Below are positions 1 to 13,130 of a stretch of 64,000 bases of DNA, in pieces. The position numbers and the translations under genes were made by a program. The stretch spans positions 6,634,001 to 6,698,000 of the forward strand of contig NC_059506.1 in NCBI RefSeq assembly GCF_914767665.1, in the 5' to 3' direction. Under the pieces are notes generated by a model. The model did no database searches and was not told where the DNA came from. It saw only the letters and a program-made list of their open reading frames with translations. Source of the stretch: Harmonia axyridis. Its lineage: Eukaryota; Arthropoda; Insecta; Coleoptera; Coccinellidae. Numbering within the stretch: position 1 is the stretch's first letter; every line of letters begins with the position of its first letter.

Positions 1-264
1 AGTAACAATTCAAACAGATAGAGAATTTTCCAAGGTTTACAGTGATGATATTTTTTTTCCAACTTAATATGAAAATTTTTCGAGTAAAATGCATTTTTCT
101 ACTCGACGATAGCTATTACGCCCCCTAGCGGTGGAGGTATGAACTTCAAAACAATTTCCAGTGTTTTCTTTTGTTTACTTTAGTGGTAAATTTTTTTACC
201 GCAAGTCTCTACGATGAGTGGATCCTGAGATATAGCCGCTTACCTCGCTTATTTGCCCACCCTG
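1..264 (+). repeat. End of a CAGGGTG-type foldback/MITE, copy 1
   Basis: This stretch is closely similar, in the same orientation, to about 14316-14579. Both end with CCCACCCTG followed by TA, the terminal signature shared by many palindromic elements in the window. Only one arm is visible because the window starts inside it. No coding potential seen. Confidence 0.75.
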
Positions 265-800
265 TACATACCAACAATCGTTCATATATTTAAATGCTTA
301 GGATTTAAAATCAATAAAGATAATAATATATCTCAAATATCTGTACCTAACATTAATCTTGGAATAAAATAACATAATAACATATAGGTGCACCAACGAG
401 GTGCATTATTTGATTATTTTCATTAGTATGACCCTGAAAAAAACTCGTCATTTTTTATATATTCAACCTGAAATTGAAATATTGAGTCAATATTTATGGC
501 CTTGCGAGTGTCTTGAATTACTTGTTTGGTTATTTCTAAAAAGTAACTAAATTTAGAAAGCACCTTGATTGTTTTCAGAAAGATATACCTATTGTTCAAA
601 TTTACAAGGTCTTCAGGAATGCTTGTATCTCTGTAGTGGTCTTCAACTCTTCTTTACCACTTTTCACTAATACTCCTAACTATTCTATGGGTACCTATGA
701 TAAAATTTCGAAATTGACAATTATGAATTGTGAATCTATTTTGATATTTAATTCGTCATGTGATAAAATAATTTTGATTTGAGCTTTATAAAACTTTCAC
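265..800. other. Intergenic, nothing recognised
   Basis: AT-rich sequence between the foldback end and the LINE fragment. No open frame, terminal repeat or RNA gene that I can support. Confidence 0.6.
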
Positions 801-1372
801 ATTGAAGAAATATTGGAATATATTGGATATTGGAAATTGGGAGAAGAATATGCTCAGCATGGGCAGCCTTCGGTAAACTGAGTTTCATTTTTAAGGACAA
901 AAATATTCCTCTACACTTAAAACGCAAAACCTACGACAGCTGTATATCACCAGTGGCAACTTATGGTCTAGAAACTATGGCAATAACGAAAAAAGTGGCA
1001 GAACAACTGAGAGTAACTCAAAGGGCCATGGAAAGGATTTTGCTGGGTATAAGCTTGAGGGACAGAATTCCAAACACCGAAATACGAAAAAAGTCCAGGG
1101 TAACTGACATCAGAGTAGAATAACGAAACTTAAGTGGCAGTGGGTAGCACATGTTACAAGGCAGAGTGTGGAGAGATGTCACACACAGTCACGTTTTGGA
1201 GACCTCGAGAGACAAAAAGAAGCAGAGGAATACCGAAAAAGATAGAGGACATAGTCGATGTAGCTGGCAAGCAATGGATGAAAACAGCAAAAGACAGAGA
1301 AGCATGGAAAAAACTGGAAGAGGCCTATGTTCGACACTGGATGAAAGAGGGCTGAAGAAGAAGAAGAAGAAT
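800..1372 (+). mobile_element. 5'-truncated RTE-type LINE, 3' end
   Basis: The C-terminal part of an RTE-clade non-LTR retrotransposon polymerase is visible from about 830 to 1355. It is read in two frames (830-1123, then 1134-1355), so at least one frameshift separates them. Landmarks are the TYDSCI..VATYGLET segment, LRVTQRAMERILLGIS, the IRVE/ITKLKWQW junction and the closing VAGKQWMKTAKDREAWKKLEEA. The sequence ends in a GAA-type microsatellite (about 1353-1371), the usual tail of RTE elements. The endonuclease and RT catalytic core are missing, so this is a dead 3' fragment. Family assignment rests on remembered resemblance; the frameshift and the tail are seen directly. Confidence 0.8.
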
Positions 1373-1645
1373 GGTTTTTCATTGTCTTAGAATATGTGTG
1401 TTATTTTGTAAAAAAAATAGGTAACACGTTTTTGCCTTATTTCTTATCTTGTTATTCATTGTGATGCAACAAGAATTTTACTTATTTACTTGTTTCCAGT
1501 GGAAAAATCATTTATTTCTCAGATACAAGAATTTATTTGGTGGAATAATATTTGTATAGTTATTTCGGACAATCAGAATTAAATATATTTAGTGCAATTA
1601 TCGCTGTCATTTGATTTTATTCCAAACATAGCTATATTTTGTAAA

Positions 1646-2218
1646 CAGAGGGATTCACCGCGATGACCTATAAGACGTTTATGAGAAACTTATTATAATT
1701 TTGTGCTGAAAAATTTCATGTTGGGGTTTGAGACAATGATTTTTCTATCTAAAATATTTTCAGAGATCTACAACATCCGGTAATACCGCAAACAGACTAT
1801 TACTTCCTTATTTCAAATGTCACACCTCGTATATTATTGCATCATTAGAGAGTCACATTACGAATAGAGAAGATCTTCTGATAGGCACCCTGTACATTTT
1901 TGGTCCAAGCTGCAATCGTCAGTCTTATAATACTGCGTATTTGCAGAATCTAACATGAAAAAGTTTCCGAGGAATAACTCATGCATCGTTTATTTCATAT
2001 TCCTACCTATTTAATGATCCAATAATTTACTGGGTGTGCCATTTGAAATAAGGAAGTAGTAGTCTGTTTGCGGTATAATCGGAAGTTGTAGAGATCTGAA
2101 AATATTTTAGGGAGAAAGATCATTGTCCCAAACCCCAAAAATGCAAATTTTCAGTACAAAATTATGATAAGTTTTCCATAAACGTCTAATAGGCCATCGC
2201 TGTGAATCTCCCTCCCTG
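1646..2218. mobile_element. Foldback element with ~175-bp arms
   Basis: About 1646-1820 reads as the reverse complement of about 2038-2218 (shared landmarks: CATTTGAAATAAGGAAGTA and the ATCGC.GTGAATC terminal block). The right end is CCCTG followed by TA. A fragment of the same terminal sequence recurs at about 19265-19313 inside the third RpSA intron. Noncoding. Confidence 0.75.
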
Positions 2219-3000
2219 TATATCTAATATAATTAAATAATGGTCGAAAAAAATTTTTTTTTTCAACAATATGTCAATCAATTTTTTGAAATTAAGTATA
2301 TGTAATCAAGAGAGAAGATGGAATACCCCTTATGTATAAATAAAAATTTTCACCAAAAATTCTGTATTGTTCGAATACAGTTTTTGATACTTAAATATCT
2401 CAACCATTGAAACCTCAATAAGTATTGTATAATTGATCAACAATATATTCGGGTTTGCAAATAAAAACAATATAATAAGTATTTGGAATCAATTCCTACG
2501 AAACGAAATATTATACAAATACTCACTTTTTTTGGAGGAAATATCACTTGAGTATCTACAACTACTTCATACAATTATCAAACCAAACTGAAAAAATAAT
2601 TACCTACTCTTCATGCTGAGAAAGCATCAGGTGGATATCTTGAACAAACAGATCTTAATATACCTTATTCATAACAAAACAATAAATAACAGTTTTGACG
2701 TATCATAAATCCACATTTTATCAAGCGAGTTCCTTTATTTGATTTCATTTCAATTCATGTAATTTTATGTTGACAAATCTCGATGTACTTTTACAGGGTT
2801 TACGCTAGCTTTCCATCGATAGCTATAGTAGGTACAGTTTGTTTATCTACATTTATATAGGACAAAAGTGATTCATGTTCTACTGGAATTCTGAAAATAC
2901 CTGCATCATCCTTTTTATCGGCTATCAAAAGTTTCCTTCGTGGTATGATGTTAATATTATGTATTATTACCGGCTGATAAGTTAGATTAGGTTAGGTTGG
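2219..3000. other. Intergenic, nothing recognised
   Basis: AT-rich sequence with no convincing coding frame. I see no terminal repeats. Confidence 0.5.
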
Positions 3001-3009
3001 GTTTAATTA

Positions 3010-3130
3010 CACAGGGCAACAAAAAAAATTTTTTTTATGCCTGGGATTCTAGAGCTGATTTCAAATATATTTGGGACGCTAAATCTGTACATGCAATCCG
3101 TTTTTCTCTATCAGCTGTACTTTTTTAGAT
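3010..3130 (+). repeat. Dispersed repeat shared with 26.23-26.34 kb
   Basis: The block beginning ACAGGGCAAC and containing a palindromic A/T run and AGCTGTACTTTTTTAGATCC recurs as its reverse complement at about 26235-26338. It is short and noncoding, probably a MITE end. Confidence 0.6.
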
Positions 3131-3869
3131 CCATCAACTTATTTACCAATGTTCAAAGCGAAGTTTAAAATGTGTCCTTCTACATAATTGGAATAAATGT
3201 CTAGGTACTATTGCGCCTGTGGCAATGTCTTAGACAGCGCCCCCCATTTTCGAAGATTTTTTTTCGTCGATTATATTTTCTTATAGTATTTTTTTGTTCA
3301 TAACTCAAGTCATATATTTTGTGATTATTTTATGCTTAGTACGCAAATTCTAGCGAAGGCTAGCAATATTTTCAATGTTTCCAGCAAGGGCGTAGAAATG
3401 GGTGGTGCTTAGCCCCCCCAATATTTCCAAAATATAAAATTTCAGAATTCTCGCAAAGACGAAAAACGAAAATTTTTCCATAAAAAAAATCATTTTACCT
3501 CTGAAATCGACACGGAGTACAAAATCGGACCCTTTTACGGTTTATGAGTTTATTATCGCTTTCAAGATGAGTAATTTTACTGCACTACGAGGACATCTAT
3601 GTCCGAGGTTTATCTATACGCTTTGTCGGTGTCGCCCCTTATTTGCCATCTGTAATTTTTGCATTCGTAATCGGCATGCACTTACTCATTGTTTTCGGTT
3701 TTTTGTTTCATTCTCATCACAAAATTTCAATACTGTAGTTATCAAAGTTCTGAACTGAGTAATTCCCATCGAAAAATTGTCTGGGCCGTGTTATACAATT
3801 TATTGTGATTCATTCAAATTGCAATTTAGTTGTGCAGATATCAGTTTTGAAAAGATTATATCTGATTCC

Positions 3870-4670
3870 TAATGTGTACAAATGAAAATGACAGATTTCT
3901 CGGATCATTTTGAGAAAAAAGTCCTATAACATGAATCTGCAAACGCTTTGGTTTTGAGATACTGGTGTTAAAGTTTTTTTCCTCATAGCACCTTCCCTTC
4001 ACAAGATATTTAACTTGAATTGGCATATATCTTCCGATTTAAAGTTTTCATCTTGTGATATGCTTATTTTGTATGCAAATCTACAGTATGATATTTTTTC
4101 TGGAAGGGTACCTGCTTCTTTCCACCAGAACTATTTTTTGGTGGAGCACTGGTTCTATATAAAAATGTGAAAAGAAACTCTGGTTTAGTACAACACTTTT
4201 TGGTTTGTTGTAGTTTTGTCGTATCTGCTATCTATTTCGAAAAAAAATTCAAATAGGTCCCTAGTAATCCTCAGGAAAATCCAAATTATTATAAAAATCC
4301 ATTAGTAAGCAGTGATGAATAAATTAATTATAACTAATGGTACTTATCAACAAATTCTGTAGTGGAGATTAATAAAGATTCGATAAACTAATAAATACAA
4401 GCATCACTAAAAAGTATGACTATACAAGAAACACCCTGTATCTCGAAAACAAAGTGTTTGCGGACTCAAGTTTATGGGATTTTTTTTTCTTAAAATTATC
4501 CAAGGAATATTTTCCTTCGTAACTCCGTTTTAGGAAAACCCAATATGAGGTGAGAACAATCGAATAGGTAATAAAAAAAATATATTTTGAGTAATTAAGT
4601 TCCAACATCGTTAGCAAACCACTTTTTCTCACATTACAGATATGAGTAAACGTTGTTGTAAAAAAAAATT
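3870..4670 (+). repeat. Interspersed repeat, inverted copy at 62.8-63.56 kb
   Basis: Segments such as AAAATGACAGATT, the block around 3895-4250 and the AACACCCTGTATCTCGAAAAC block (about 4426-4446) reappear as reverse complement in 62.8-63.56 kb. The two copies are diverged. The open frame here on the - strand (4420-4734) is not convincing as a gene. Confidence 0.6.
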
Positions 4671-4679
4671 TTTTTTCGG

Positions 4680-4784
4680 CAACCGTCCGGGAAGTGCTCT
4701 CTTCCCGGACACTTTTTCTCTGAGAAAGTAGCATTTCCCGGCCTAGTCCGGAAAGTACGTACTTCCCGGACTAGGCCGGAAAAG
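4680..4784. repeat. GC-rich hairpins, nested short palindromes
   Basis: Positions about 4734-4783 form an imperfect palindrome with ~25-base arms centred on AAGTACGTACTT, with arms built on CCGGCCTAGTCCGG. Just upstream, 4685-4710 forms a second hairpin (CCGGGAAGTG..CTTCCCGG). They stand out sharply from the AT-rich surroundings and look like transposon termini. No target duplication identified. Confidence 0.6.
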
Positions 4785-5310
4785 AATCATAGAATCCATA
4801 GCAACCGAGATAACGGCTGACAGTTCATATGAAATTAGTTGTCAAAAATTTGCATGTTTTTTTATCACAATCGCAATAAAATATGGAAAGCAGCAGCGAT
4901 AGTGCTATTTTACATGGTTGCCGAAAAAATATTGTACGCAACACGCCCGAAAATGGTTTTTTTGGACTCACAGACTTTTGTCTATTCGTCCAAAAAAAAA
5001 CCTATTTTCCGGACTTGTTACGTAAATTACTATTTTCGAGAAGAAAGAAAAATCTTCGTCCTTAGTTTCCAGATTCCTCGGCATTGCTCGTAGCAAGACG
5101 TATACATGAAAACCGAGTTGTGATCTTTCGAATTATTATGTCTGGTGCTCCAATATTTTTTTTTTCTTGATATTTTTGGGCGCCCCTGCAGACCTTGCGC
5201 TCGTGGCAAGTGCCACCTTTGCCACGCCCTAGATACGGCACTGATAAATATGGTTCAATACCACTAGCTCACTCAACGAATCTGAAAGAAAAATAAAATA
5301 CCATAGCATA
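4785..5310. other. Intergenic, nothing recognised
   Basis: Two overlapping short frames (4839-5093 and 4883-5065) have no recognisable domain and I do not call them genes. No repeats identified except a generic low-complexity T run. Confidence 0.5.
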
Positions 5311-6869
5311 GTATTAGCATAGTATAAGGAAAGGATAGTAAGCCAGTGTAGTGCTTTTTTCGATTTTGTTGATGTTGAGCGCCATCTAGTTGCACTCACG
5401 TTAAGCCTCGAATTTTACTGTCAAAAAATTGGTCCGTAAAGTGGAGCCCTCTGAAAGAATTGGTGTTATTTTGAAGAACTAAAACATTTGAAATAGAGTG
5501 GTCAGAAGATTTCTATATTTTGATTTTTTTTCTGCTCTACAATAAGAATTTACGCCAGTGGCGTGTATTTGTGATAAACAAGTACAATGCTACAAGTTAT
5601 CATGAAATCACTAATCAGGTACAGTCATCATGAAATGATATCTCTAGGTTTCTTCAGGATTGATGAATGGAATAAACTCCATTTTCCGGGATATCGATAT
5701 TGCAATTGAATATATTTGAAGAATATTCGATTGATATTGTTTTGTTATAGATTGAGTGAGAATAGGTAAAGTTTCTATCAACATTAATTTCCTAATGTCG
5801 TAAGTTCCAATGAAATTTCTCAAAAGCTATATTTAGCATTTGACAGTTGGTTTCGATCATTTTTTCCCAACCTTTTACGATTCTTAGAGTCATGTATTTT
5901 ATTATTCGACTGTAATAATATTTTCTGACCGAAAAATCAGCCCATGTTTTTATGAATATTTGAAGAAAATTTTACCTTAAACAACCAAATTATATTGAAA
6001 TATCTCAATGATGTTGAAAATAAATAAAATCATGTTTTATTTTTATATTTACCTTATATTTAAAATTGAAATGAATATTTTTGGGTTGTAGTTTGTGGAT
6101 TGAACATATCAATGGATTTTTCATATAGCTCAGGAGCTTGAAATATTAGAGGTTTCCTAGTAATACATCTTTTTTGGTAAAAATGAAGGAAAAAACTTGA
6201 AAATTGGAAAATTCAGTTTTAATATCAAATAAAAGAAATTTTATAAAGAAAAGTTCAAGAGTTGGTAGAGACAGATGGAATTTTAGTTCTTCTATACATA
6301 GGTACTAAGCAAATAGCCACTCTTAGTGCTGTGCAGTTTTTTTTATAAAGTAAATAAGCTACTTTATTAAATCCAAGCTCAACCATTAACGAAGAAAGAA
6401 CTGAAAATGATTTTTTAAATCAGAATCGTTGTTATCCTTGTTTAATTAAAACTCTTAGCTCTCTGGTTAACATCAGTTCTACAAGATCTTGTTCTAAATC
6501 TGTTATTTATCCAGCATTTGAGAAAGGACCTATTGCCTCAATCCCTTCAATATTCAAGTAAATGGTAACAAGTGAGTATCAAGGTGAATTTAGATGTCAG
6601 AAATACATTAAAGAATTTAGCTACGACCAGGTCAGAAGCTTTCGATTTCTAATTCAATAAAAATTTTGAGAGATTTCCTCAAATTTTACTGAATTAGAAA
6701 TCAAAAGTTTCTGATTTTTTTTTTGTTCTTGGAAGGAAACAATATGATGTATTTTTTCGATACTCTCTATTATTTGAATTCAACCCGCACCAATTCTTTA
6801 CAAAATAATTTTCTATGGGAATAAAGCTTTTCCGATATAAGACACTATACGATATTGATGAGGGTTATT

Positions 6870-7110
6870 GAGTCTCAGTGCTGCCCTGGTGATAATGAAT
6901 TTGATGCTTTGAAAAGCACACAGTTTCAGTCAATAAAACCTTGTAATCATGAAGATACTGAGCGAATGCTCTTGCAACCATCAATAATCATTATGAATTA
7001 ACTGGCAATTATTTCTTTGAAGTTGGCAAAAATAACAAATTAGGTACCGAAACACATATATTTGATGGTTTCCTTGTCACTATATATAAAAACCGTGTAG
7101 CAACTTGCAA
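6870..7110 (+). pseudogene. Inverted partial duplicate of P-type transposase
   Basis: Read on the + strand, this segment encodes pieces matching the - strand gene at about 7660-7850: the KPCN landmark, TINNHYEL and VGKNNKL followed by DGFLVTI. It contains stops and frameshifts. It is thus a head-to-head, degenerate second copy of one exon-sized piece of the same transposase within the same element. Confidence 0.7.
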
Positions 7111-7128
7111 CGGATAAAAAATGTGGGC

Positions 7129-8201
7129 TCAAAAATTTTTGAAAAAGATCAAGAGCTCATCTTCATTTTCAAGATTTTTAGGAGCCTCCAAAGTGATTTT
7201 ACAATCTTCACACCCGAAACGCTCCCAACATTTTTTGACCAAATAACCTGCAAAATATACTACAGAACATTTTTCCAATGTCACTTCATCTCGAAATTCG
7301 GTGGCAGGAGTACTACTTGGACTACTTGAAGAATCCGAATCGTCCGATTCTGATGAAGACGAGTTTTCATCGAGATTCAATAAGGGAAAAGGTTCGTTGT
7401 TATCTGCCACTAAAATATTTTCATCGTCATCTGCCTTACTACCTGCATTGTCACTTGCAGATGGCCTTAAAAAATCTGATACAATGCTAATTTTGAATGC
7501 TGTTCTGAATGAACATACTGTGGGATTTCTGTTATATCCCCCTCTCTGACGATTCAGAGAAAATGATTCTCGAGAGGATCTTGAATAAGCCTTCCCGTGA
7601 ATAAATAGTTGAATCCCTCATTTCTTTGATCATATGCAAATTGCTTCACGGCATTTATAGTTAATAGAAAACCATCAAAACTATCAGGCCTCGTTAATTT
7701 GTTATTTTTGCCAACTTTATACAAGTTTTCAATTAATTCATAACCATTATTAATGGCTGTTATAACTTCCGGATTTCTATCATTAAGTGCACGATTACAA
7801 GGTTTTGTTGAATGAAACCGTGTGCTATTCAAAGCATCAAATAAGTTGTTGATGGTTTCCACAAAGCGTGCAGTATTTTCGGCTGTTGCCGATACTAGTT
7901 CCCCAGTTCTTAGGGCTGTCATTATAGCAGCATAAACACTGTGAAAGGAGAAAATAAGATATTTACCCAAGTTCATGTTAAATTCTATAGAAAAACTACC
8001 GCTCAATTGAGAGTGAGCAAAATAGGTTCCAAATGGTATTTTATGATCCGGTCCTAGGGTCGTAATGCGTTCAATAATCCTTTTGACCTTGTAATAAAAG
8101 AAATTGGAGGTACACAAGAAAACGCTCAAATGATAGAAGTGTCTAACGACAAGAGATGTAATAAACCATAACAGGCACTTTGAAAATTTGCCGCCTGGCA
8201 T
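7129..8201 (-). pseudogene. P-element / THAP9-type transposase remnant
   Basis: The frame from 8201 to 7554 carries the C-terminal half of a P-superfamily transposase: TARFVETINNLFDALNS, then KPCNRAL, then a segment ending GFNYLFTGRLIQDPLENHF. The frame then stops; in a shifted frame from about 7560 the reading continues at once with RQRGGYNRNPT, a P-family hallmark, and runs through a Ser/Asp-rich linker to a C-terminal block containing CSVVYFAGYLVKKCWERFGC (down to 7129). So a frameshift near 7560 breaks the gene. The Met at 8201 is probably not a true start because the family protein has several hundred residues upstream (THAP zinc finger, catalytic part) that I cannot find here. Remnant of the 5318-9469 transposon. 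Confidence 0.85.
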
Positions 8202-11200
8202 TTCCTTATCATTTTAAGATAAATATAGTTAGTATGTTTCAGGATATACTAAAATACAAATTCAATTTAATGCATCCTCAAACCCCAAAACAATTTTCGT
8301 TAAAAAAATTGCATAAAAAAATCATCCAAGTAGCCTAGCAGTATCATTCATTATCGCTCATTGTTCCAAATTATCGAGAAAATTAATACCGATCATCCAA
8401 AGCGGAGCTAATTTTCGAGACTAATTCTCAATCAAAAACCTCATTTTGGAAATCCATAAATAATTTTCATTACATGACAACGTTCAAAATACAATTATAG
8501 ATCCTTATGTAGACGCAGTAATCCTACACTGGGACACAGCAATACAATCTAAATGCCATAAATAAATTCATTCTCATTACAGGTATACAGATACAAAAAG
8601 AATGATCGAGCGGATTTTGAGAACATTAAATCCTCCAAGAATACACTTCGTCCTCAATTCTATGAATGATTCGAAACACTTTGTTTTTCTGATTCAGTTT
8701 AGTTAGAGGAGGATGTGTGTACATTTCAAGACCCCAGGTTTAAAAGAATAGAAAGATTCGTCGGTTCTCAATTCAGAATAAAAAAATTTTTGACCACTGA
8801 AATAGAGAAATGTCTAAAAATCACAATGCATAGGGAACAGAAAAGCAAGATTTCAAATGAAAAAACTTTGCCAACGATTTAAAAGACGGCATTACATTTC
8901 GAATGTGGAATCTTATATTATTATTATTTTAGAACTCTTTATTGCTAAATTCATATGTTTGAATCTTATATTCAATTTTTATATTTTTTTCATTGATAAT
9001 ATCCCAATTCTATTCATATTTCTTCGGATGAAAACCCCTCTCTACTATTATATGAATAATTTTAATCCAATTGTATCTATCAATTTGTTTTAATTATTCC
9101 TGAATAGAGAGTTAAGTGATCATTCAAACTTTTATCGTAATGCAAAACGCAATTATTCGAATAAATATTCAATGAATATTCGAATATTCAAATGTAGTGG
9201 TAACTTAATAATAACATAAAAATTGTTGGCAATGTCATGCGACCCCTTTTCAACCACGCCACTGAATGAATTATCGTATTATTTCTGCGCCATCTATAGC
9301 TCATGATTCAGCGCCATCTATTATCGAGTTACTTCTCCACTTTGGGTAGTCAATAGTGTTCGATATATGCAACCCGTAAAACACCGGTTCCAACTACAGT
9401 AGCGACTCCAAGTGACCAGCTCCTTGCCGTCAAACGGCGGTTGGCTTACTATCCATTCCTTATACTATGGTATTAGCATAGTATAAGGATATTTTGCATT
9501 CCTCTGAGGAATCAACAAACTGATTGGATAATTAAAAAAAAAACTAATATTTGAAACATCCATAAGCTATTTCAGATGCGCAATAAAAAATAACCCTTTT
9601 TAGTAAAACTTCAGAAATGAAATAATTTTCTCGAAAAAAAGTCAGTGGTGTAGAATTAAAATAGAAAAAGTATCAGACCGCTCCCCTATATTTACGCCAC
9701 TGGATAATTTTGGCTGGCAATATTTACCTAATTTGTCTTCTCTTCTGTTTGTTTTATTTACTTGTGGATTCTTTAATGTATTTCTGATATCTAAATTCAC
9801 CTTGATACTCACTTGTTACCATTTACTTGAATATTGAAGGGATTGATTGAGGCAATAGGTCCTTTCTCAAATGCTGGATAAATAACAGATTTAGAACAAG
9901 ATCTTGTAGAACTGATGTTAACGAGAGAGCTAAGAGTTTAAATTAAACACGGATAACAACGATTCTGATTTAAAAAATCATTTTCAGTTCTTTCTTCATT
10001 GATGGTTGAGCTTGGATTTAATAAAGTAGCTTATTTACTTTATAAAAAAAAACTGCACAGCACTGAGAGTGGCTATTTGCTTATATGTATAGAAGAACTA
10101 AAATTCCATCTGTCTCTACCAACTCTTGAACTTTTCTTTATAAAATTTCTTTTATTTGATATTAAAACTGAATTTTCCAATTTTCAAGTTTTTTCCTTCA
10201 TTTTTACCAAAAAAGATGTATTACTAGGAAACCTCTAATATTTCAAGCTCCTGAGCTATATGAAAAATCCATTGATATGTTCAATCCACAAACTACAACC
10301 CGAAAATATTCATTTCAATTTTAAATATAAGTTAAATATAAAAATAACAGATGATTTTATTTATTTTCAACATAATTGAGATATTTCAATATAATTTGGT
10401 TGTTTAAGGTAAACTTTTCTTCAAATATTCATAAAAACATGGGCTGATTTTTCGGTCAGAAAATATTATTACAGTCGAATAATAAAATACATAACTCTAA
10501 GAATCGTAAAAGGTTGGGAAAAATGATCGAAACCAACTGTCAAATGCTAAATATAGCTTTTGAGAAATTTCATTGGAACTTACGACAATAAGAAATTAAT
10601 GTTGATAGAAACTTTACCTATTCTCACTCAATCTATAACAAAACAATATCAATCGAATATTCTTCAAATACATTCAATTGCAATATCGATATTCCGGAAA
10701 ATGGAGTTTATTCCATTCATAAATCCTGAAAAAACCTAGAGATATCATTTCATGGCGACTGGACCTGATTAGTGATTTCATGATAACTTGTAGCATTGTT
10801 TAAGGAGAAGATAGTTGGTTACTCGCCCTGCAAAGGGCATTGGATGTGCGTATGTGGCGGTACCTATTAGAATTATGTGGCAAACTCAGAATTTTTGGGG
10901 TCCATCCTAATGCGCCCTCTAGGCGGCTATTTCTATAATCATTTGTCGGTAAAGAAGTTTCTACATTGGGTACAAAACTTGACGTGAAGAGTAAATAATC
11001 GGAGCCAAGTAAAGTAGAAACACTTCGATGTTTATGACCCAGGTTTCGAGCTTGGGATTTTATTGCTTTGGTCGTAACGGGGTTTGTTTTTGTTATCGGA
11101 TTTCGCTCATTCTTACATACAGTTAGAAGGCTTCAAAAAGACGGATTTTCAAGAATTTTTTTCGCGCAGACTATTCAATTTATTAATTTGAAAATTGGTG

Positions 11201-11800
11201 TACATATTATAATAACCTTATAATATATTAACATATTTTTTATTTGTCAAAATAATCTTCGCGAATGTTGCTATCGCCGATCTCCTAGAGCTCCGCAAAA
11301 AAAACCAATTTTGCGGTGATCACGATATCTCTGGACCGGATTATCTGAAATGAAAATCGTGAAGGGAATGTATGATCTGATTTGCGTTTGAAAAGAAATA
11401 CTGTGATTGGAGAAAAATAAGTATAAGACTATTTTTTAGTTTTTCGAAAAGAGAATTTTAAATTTAATTAATTGATTATGTAAAATTGTTATCAGTGAAT
11501 AGTTTCATGTCAAGGTTATCTACCTCAAATAGGTAACTAAAATATTGGAATACTGCCAAAAGAAAAAGAAAATTTGATTTAAAAAAACTATTCTCTTTTT
11601 TGTGAAAATCTCATTTGTTTTGTGATAGGACGTGAATGTTTAATTTATGAATATACATATAAGACTTTTTCAGCTGAATATTTGATTCAAATTATATCGA
11701 ATTTTGGTTTGCAAAGAGATTTTTCATGAAAAATAAAATTATAAAATTCCATATAAGTTTCCCCTCTCAGATCGGCGTTAAGCATTGAATAATATTGCTC

Positions 11801-13130
11801 AGGGCCCCCGCAAGGGACATCAACGCCCGCGTGCGGAACATATTTTGGCGCCCCTCGAAGGGGGAGGTGGAGAAAAGTACTACTGTATAATCGGAAATTT
11901 TTTTTTTGAAGTTTTGTTGAGAATTTAGTATAGAATGGTTGAAAATCTATCAGCAACCTTCATTGTCTTAAGAACTTTATGGTGTTATTTGTAACATAAT
12001 ACATTTCAAATGTGTTTCAAAACTTAAGCTGTATTCTTCTATAAATTATTCATAAAGGCATAAACATTTAATTAGGATCAATCCAGAAATTGAATGGATG
12101 TTTTTCTAGATTTGGCTGCTGCAAATTCTTTTATATTATCAATCAATCAATTTTATCGAGTATCTCTTGCTCTATATCTAAGATTGCTAATCCAGAAAAT
12201 CTTTCTTGAGACATGGTAGACTTCAAATAGTTTTTAAAAATTTTTAATTCAGTGAATGATCTCTCACCAGAAGCAACAGACACAGGACGCAGGTAAAGTG
12301 AGAAGGATTCTTGAGGCAATACTAAGATTCGGTAGAGAAGAAGTTAGATTATTTTCAAAAATATATTGTAGAATTTCAAGAGGATTTTCGCTTCAGATAA
12401 TGAAAACAATCCTAGGGCTCTTATCTCGTTGAATAAAACATTTTCTTTAATTTCAGTCTCTTTTTTTCATGTCATCAGTTAGCTTTTGTTGAAGAGCATG
12501 ACAGCATTTCAATAGATATTTGTCATTTAATTTAAGAATATCACAAATAAAACAAAAAACGTTAACGTTATCTACTATTTAAGGAACTAAGTGTTTGATC
12601 CATTATTTTCTAAAAGAAATTTATTTTAAAAGCGATTTTTGGATCTTCCGTCTGTTCATAATCGAACAATTTTGGTTTATACTTTCGTCTTACAGTATAT
12701 AATGGAGAAAAATCTTGAGCTATCTCAAGAACAGCCGCTAGTTTTCCAGCTCCCGCAAGTTTTTCCTCGAGAACATTATCATCCCTACAATTTTTGAAAT
12801 GATCAACTAAATTCTTCAAATGGTTTTGGCACACTTTAATGTCAATCGCTACACTTTGCATCATGTTGCTTACAATATTAATCTGGAATGAAACGTCATA
12901 AGAAATTATGATACTTCAAATAAATTTAAAAGAATGAATATTTAATAAAAGAGAACTTGCTTTATGTCTAGTTTTTATGTTGAAAGTATCATTTTCTGTT
13001 ATTTCTAAAAGGCTATCACATATTTGAATAAAATGAAACTTTAGCATCGATTCTACTTGACCATCTAGTATCACTCAGGGGTTTTAGACGTAACTGAGGC
13101 ATGGGCGCCCGCAGAAATTTTTCTCAGGGG
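11801..13130 (-). pseudogene. hAT transposase remnant, C-terminal part
   Basis: On the - strand about 12330-12130 translates to a degenerate hAT C-terminal dimerisation motif: SGERSFTELK, then a short gap and STMSQERFSGLAILDIE, typical of hAT (hATC) domains. Further 5' on the same strand, 12864-12610 encodes a helix-rich segment beginning MMQSVAIDIKVCQNHLKNLV that fits the middle of such proteins. CAGGGCCCCCGC near 11801 and GGGCGCCCGCAG near 13105 resemble hAT-type termini, but they point the same way, so the element boundaries are unclear. Frames are broken; not functional. Confidence 0.6.

Larger units (their letters stand above)
5318..9469. mobile_element. P-superfamily DNA transposon, 4.15 kb, copy 1
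   Basis: The left end reads CATAGTATAAGGAAAGGATA and the right end is its near-perfect inverse. The element is bounded by a 7-bp direct repeat GTATTAG (5311-5317 and 9470-9476), read as the target-site duplication. Its interior carries a broken P/THAP9-type transposase on the - strand (7129-8201) plus an inverted partial duplicate of that gene (about 6870-7110). Both ends contain GCGCCATCT motifs near the termini. The left ~1.3 kb is closely related to the inverted copy ending at 14236. It cannot be autonomous because the transposase is frameshifted and I see no N-terminal THAP domain. Confidence 0.85.

Noticed and set aside
4839..5093. Overlapping ORFs of 84 and 60 residues
   Set aside because: No domain, no splice context, adjacent to transposon hairpins.
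8857..9093. 78-residue hydrophobic ORF
   Set aside because: A/T-driven composition rich in Ile, Phe and Asn, no homology recognised, inside a transposon.
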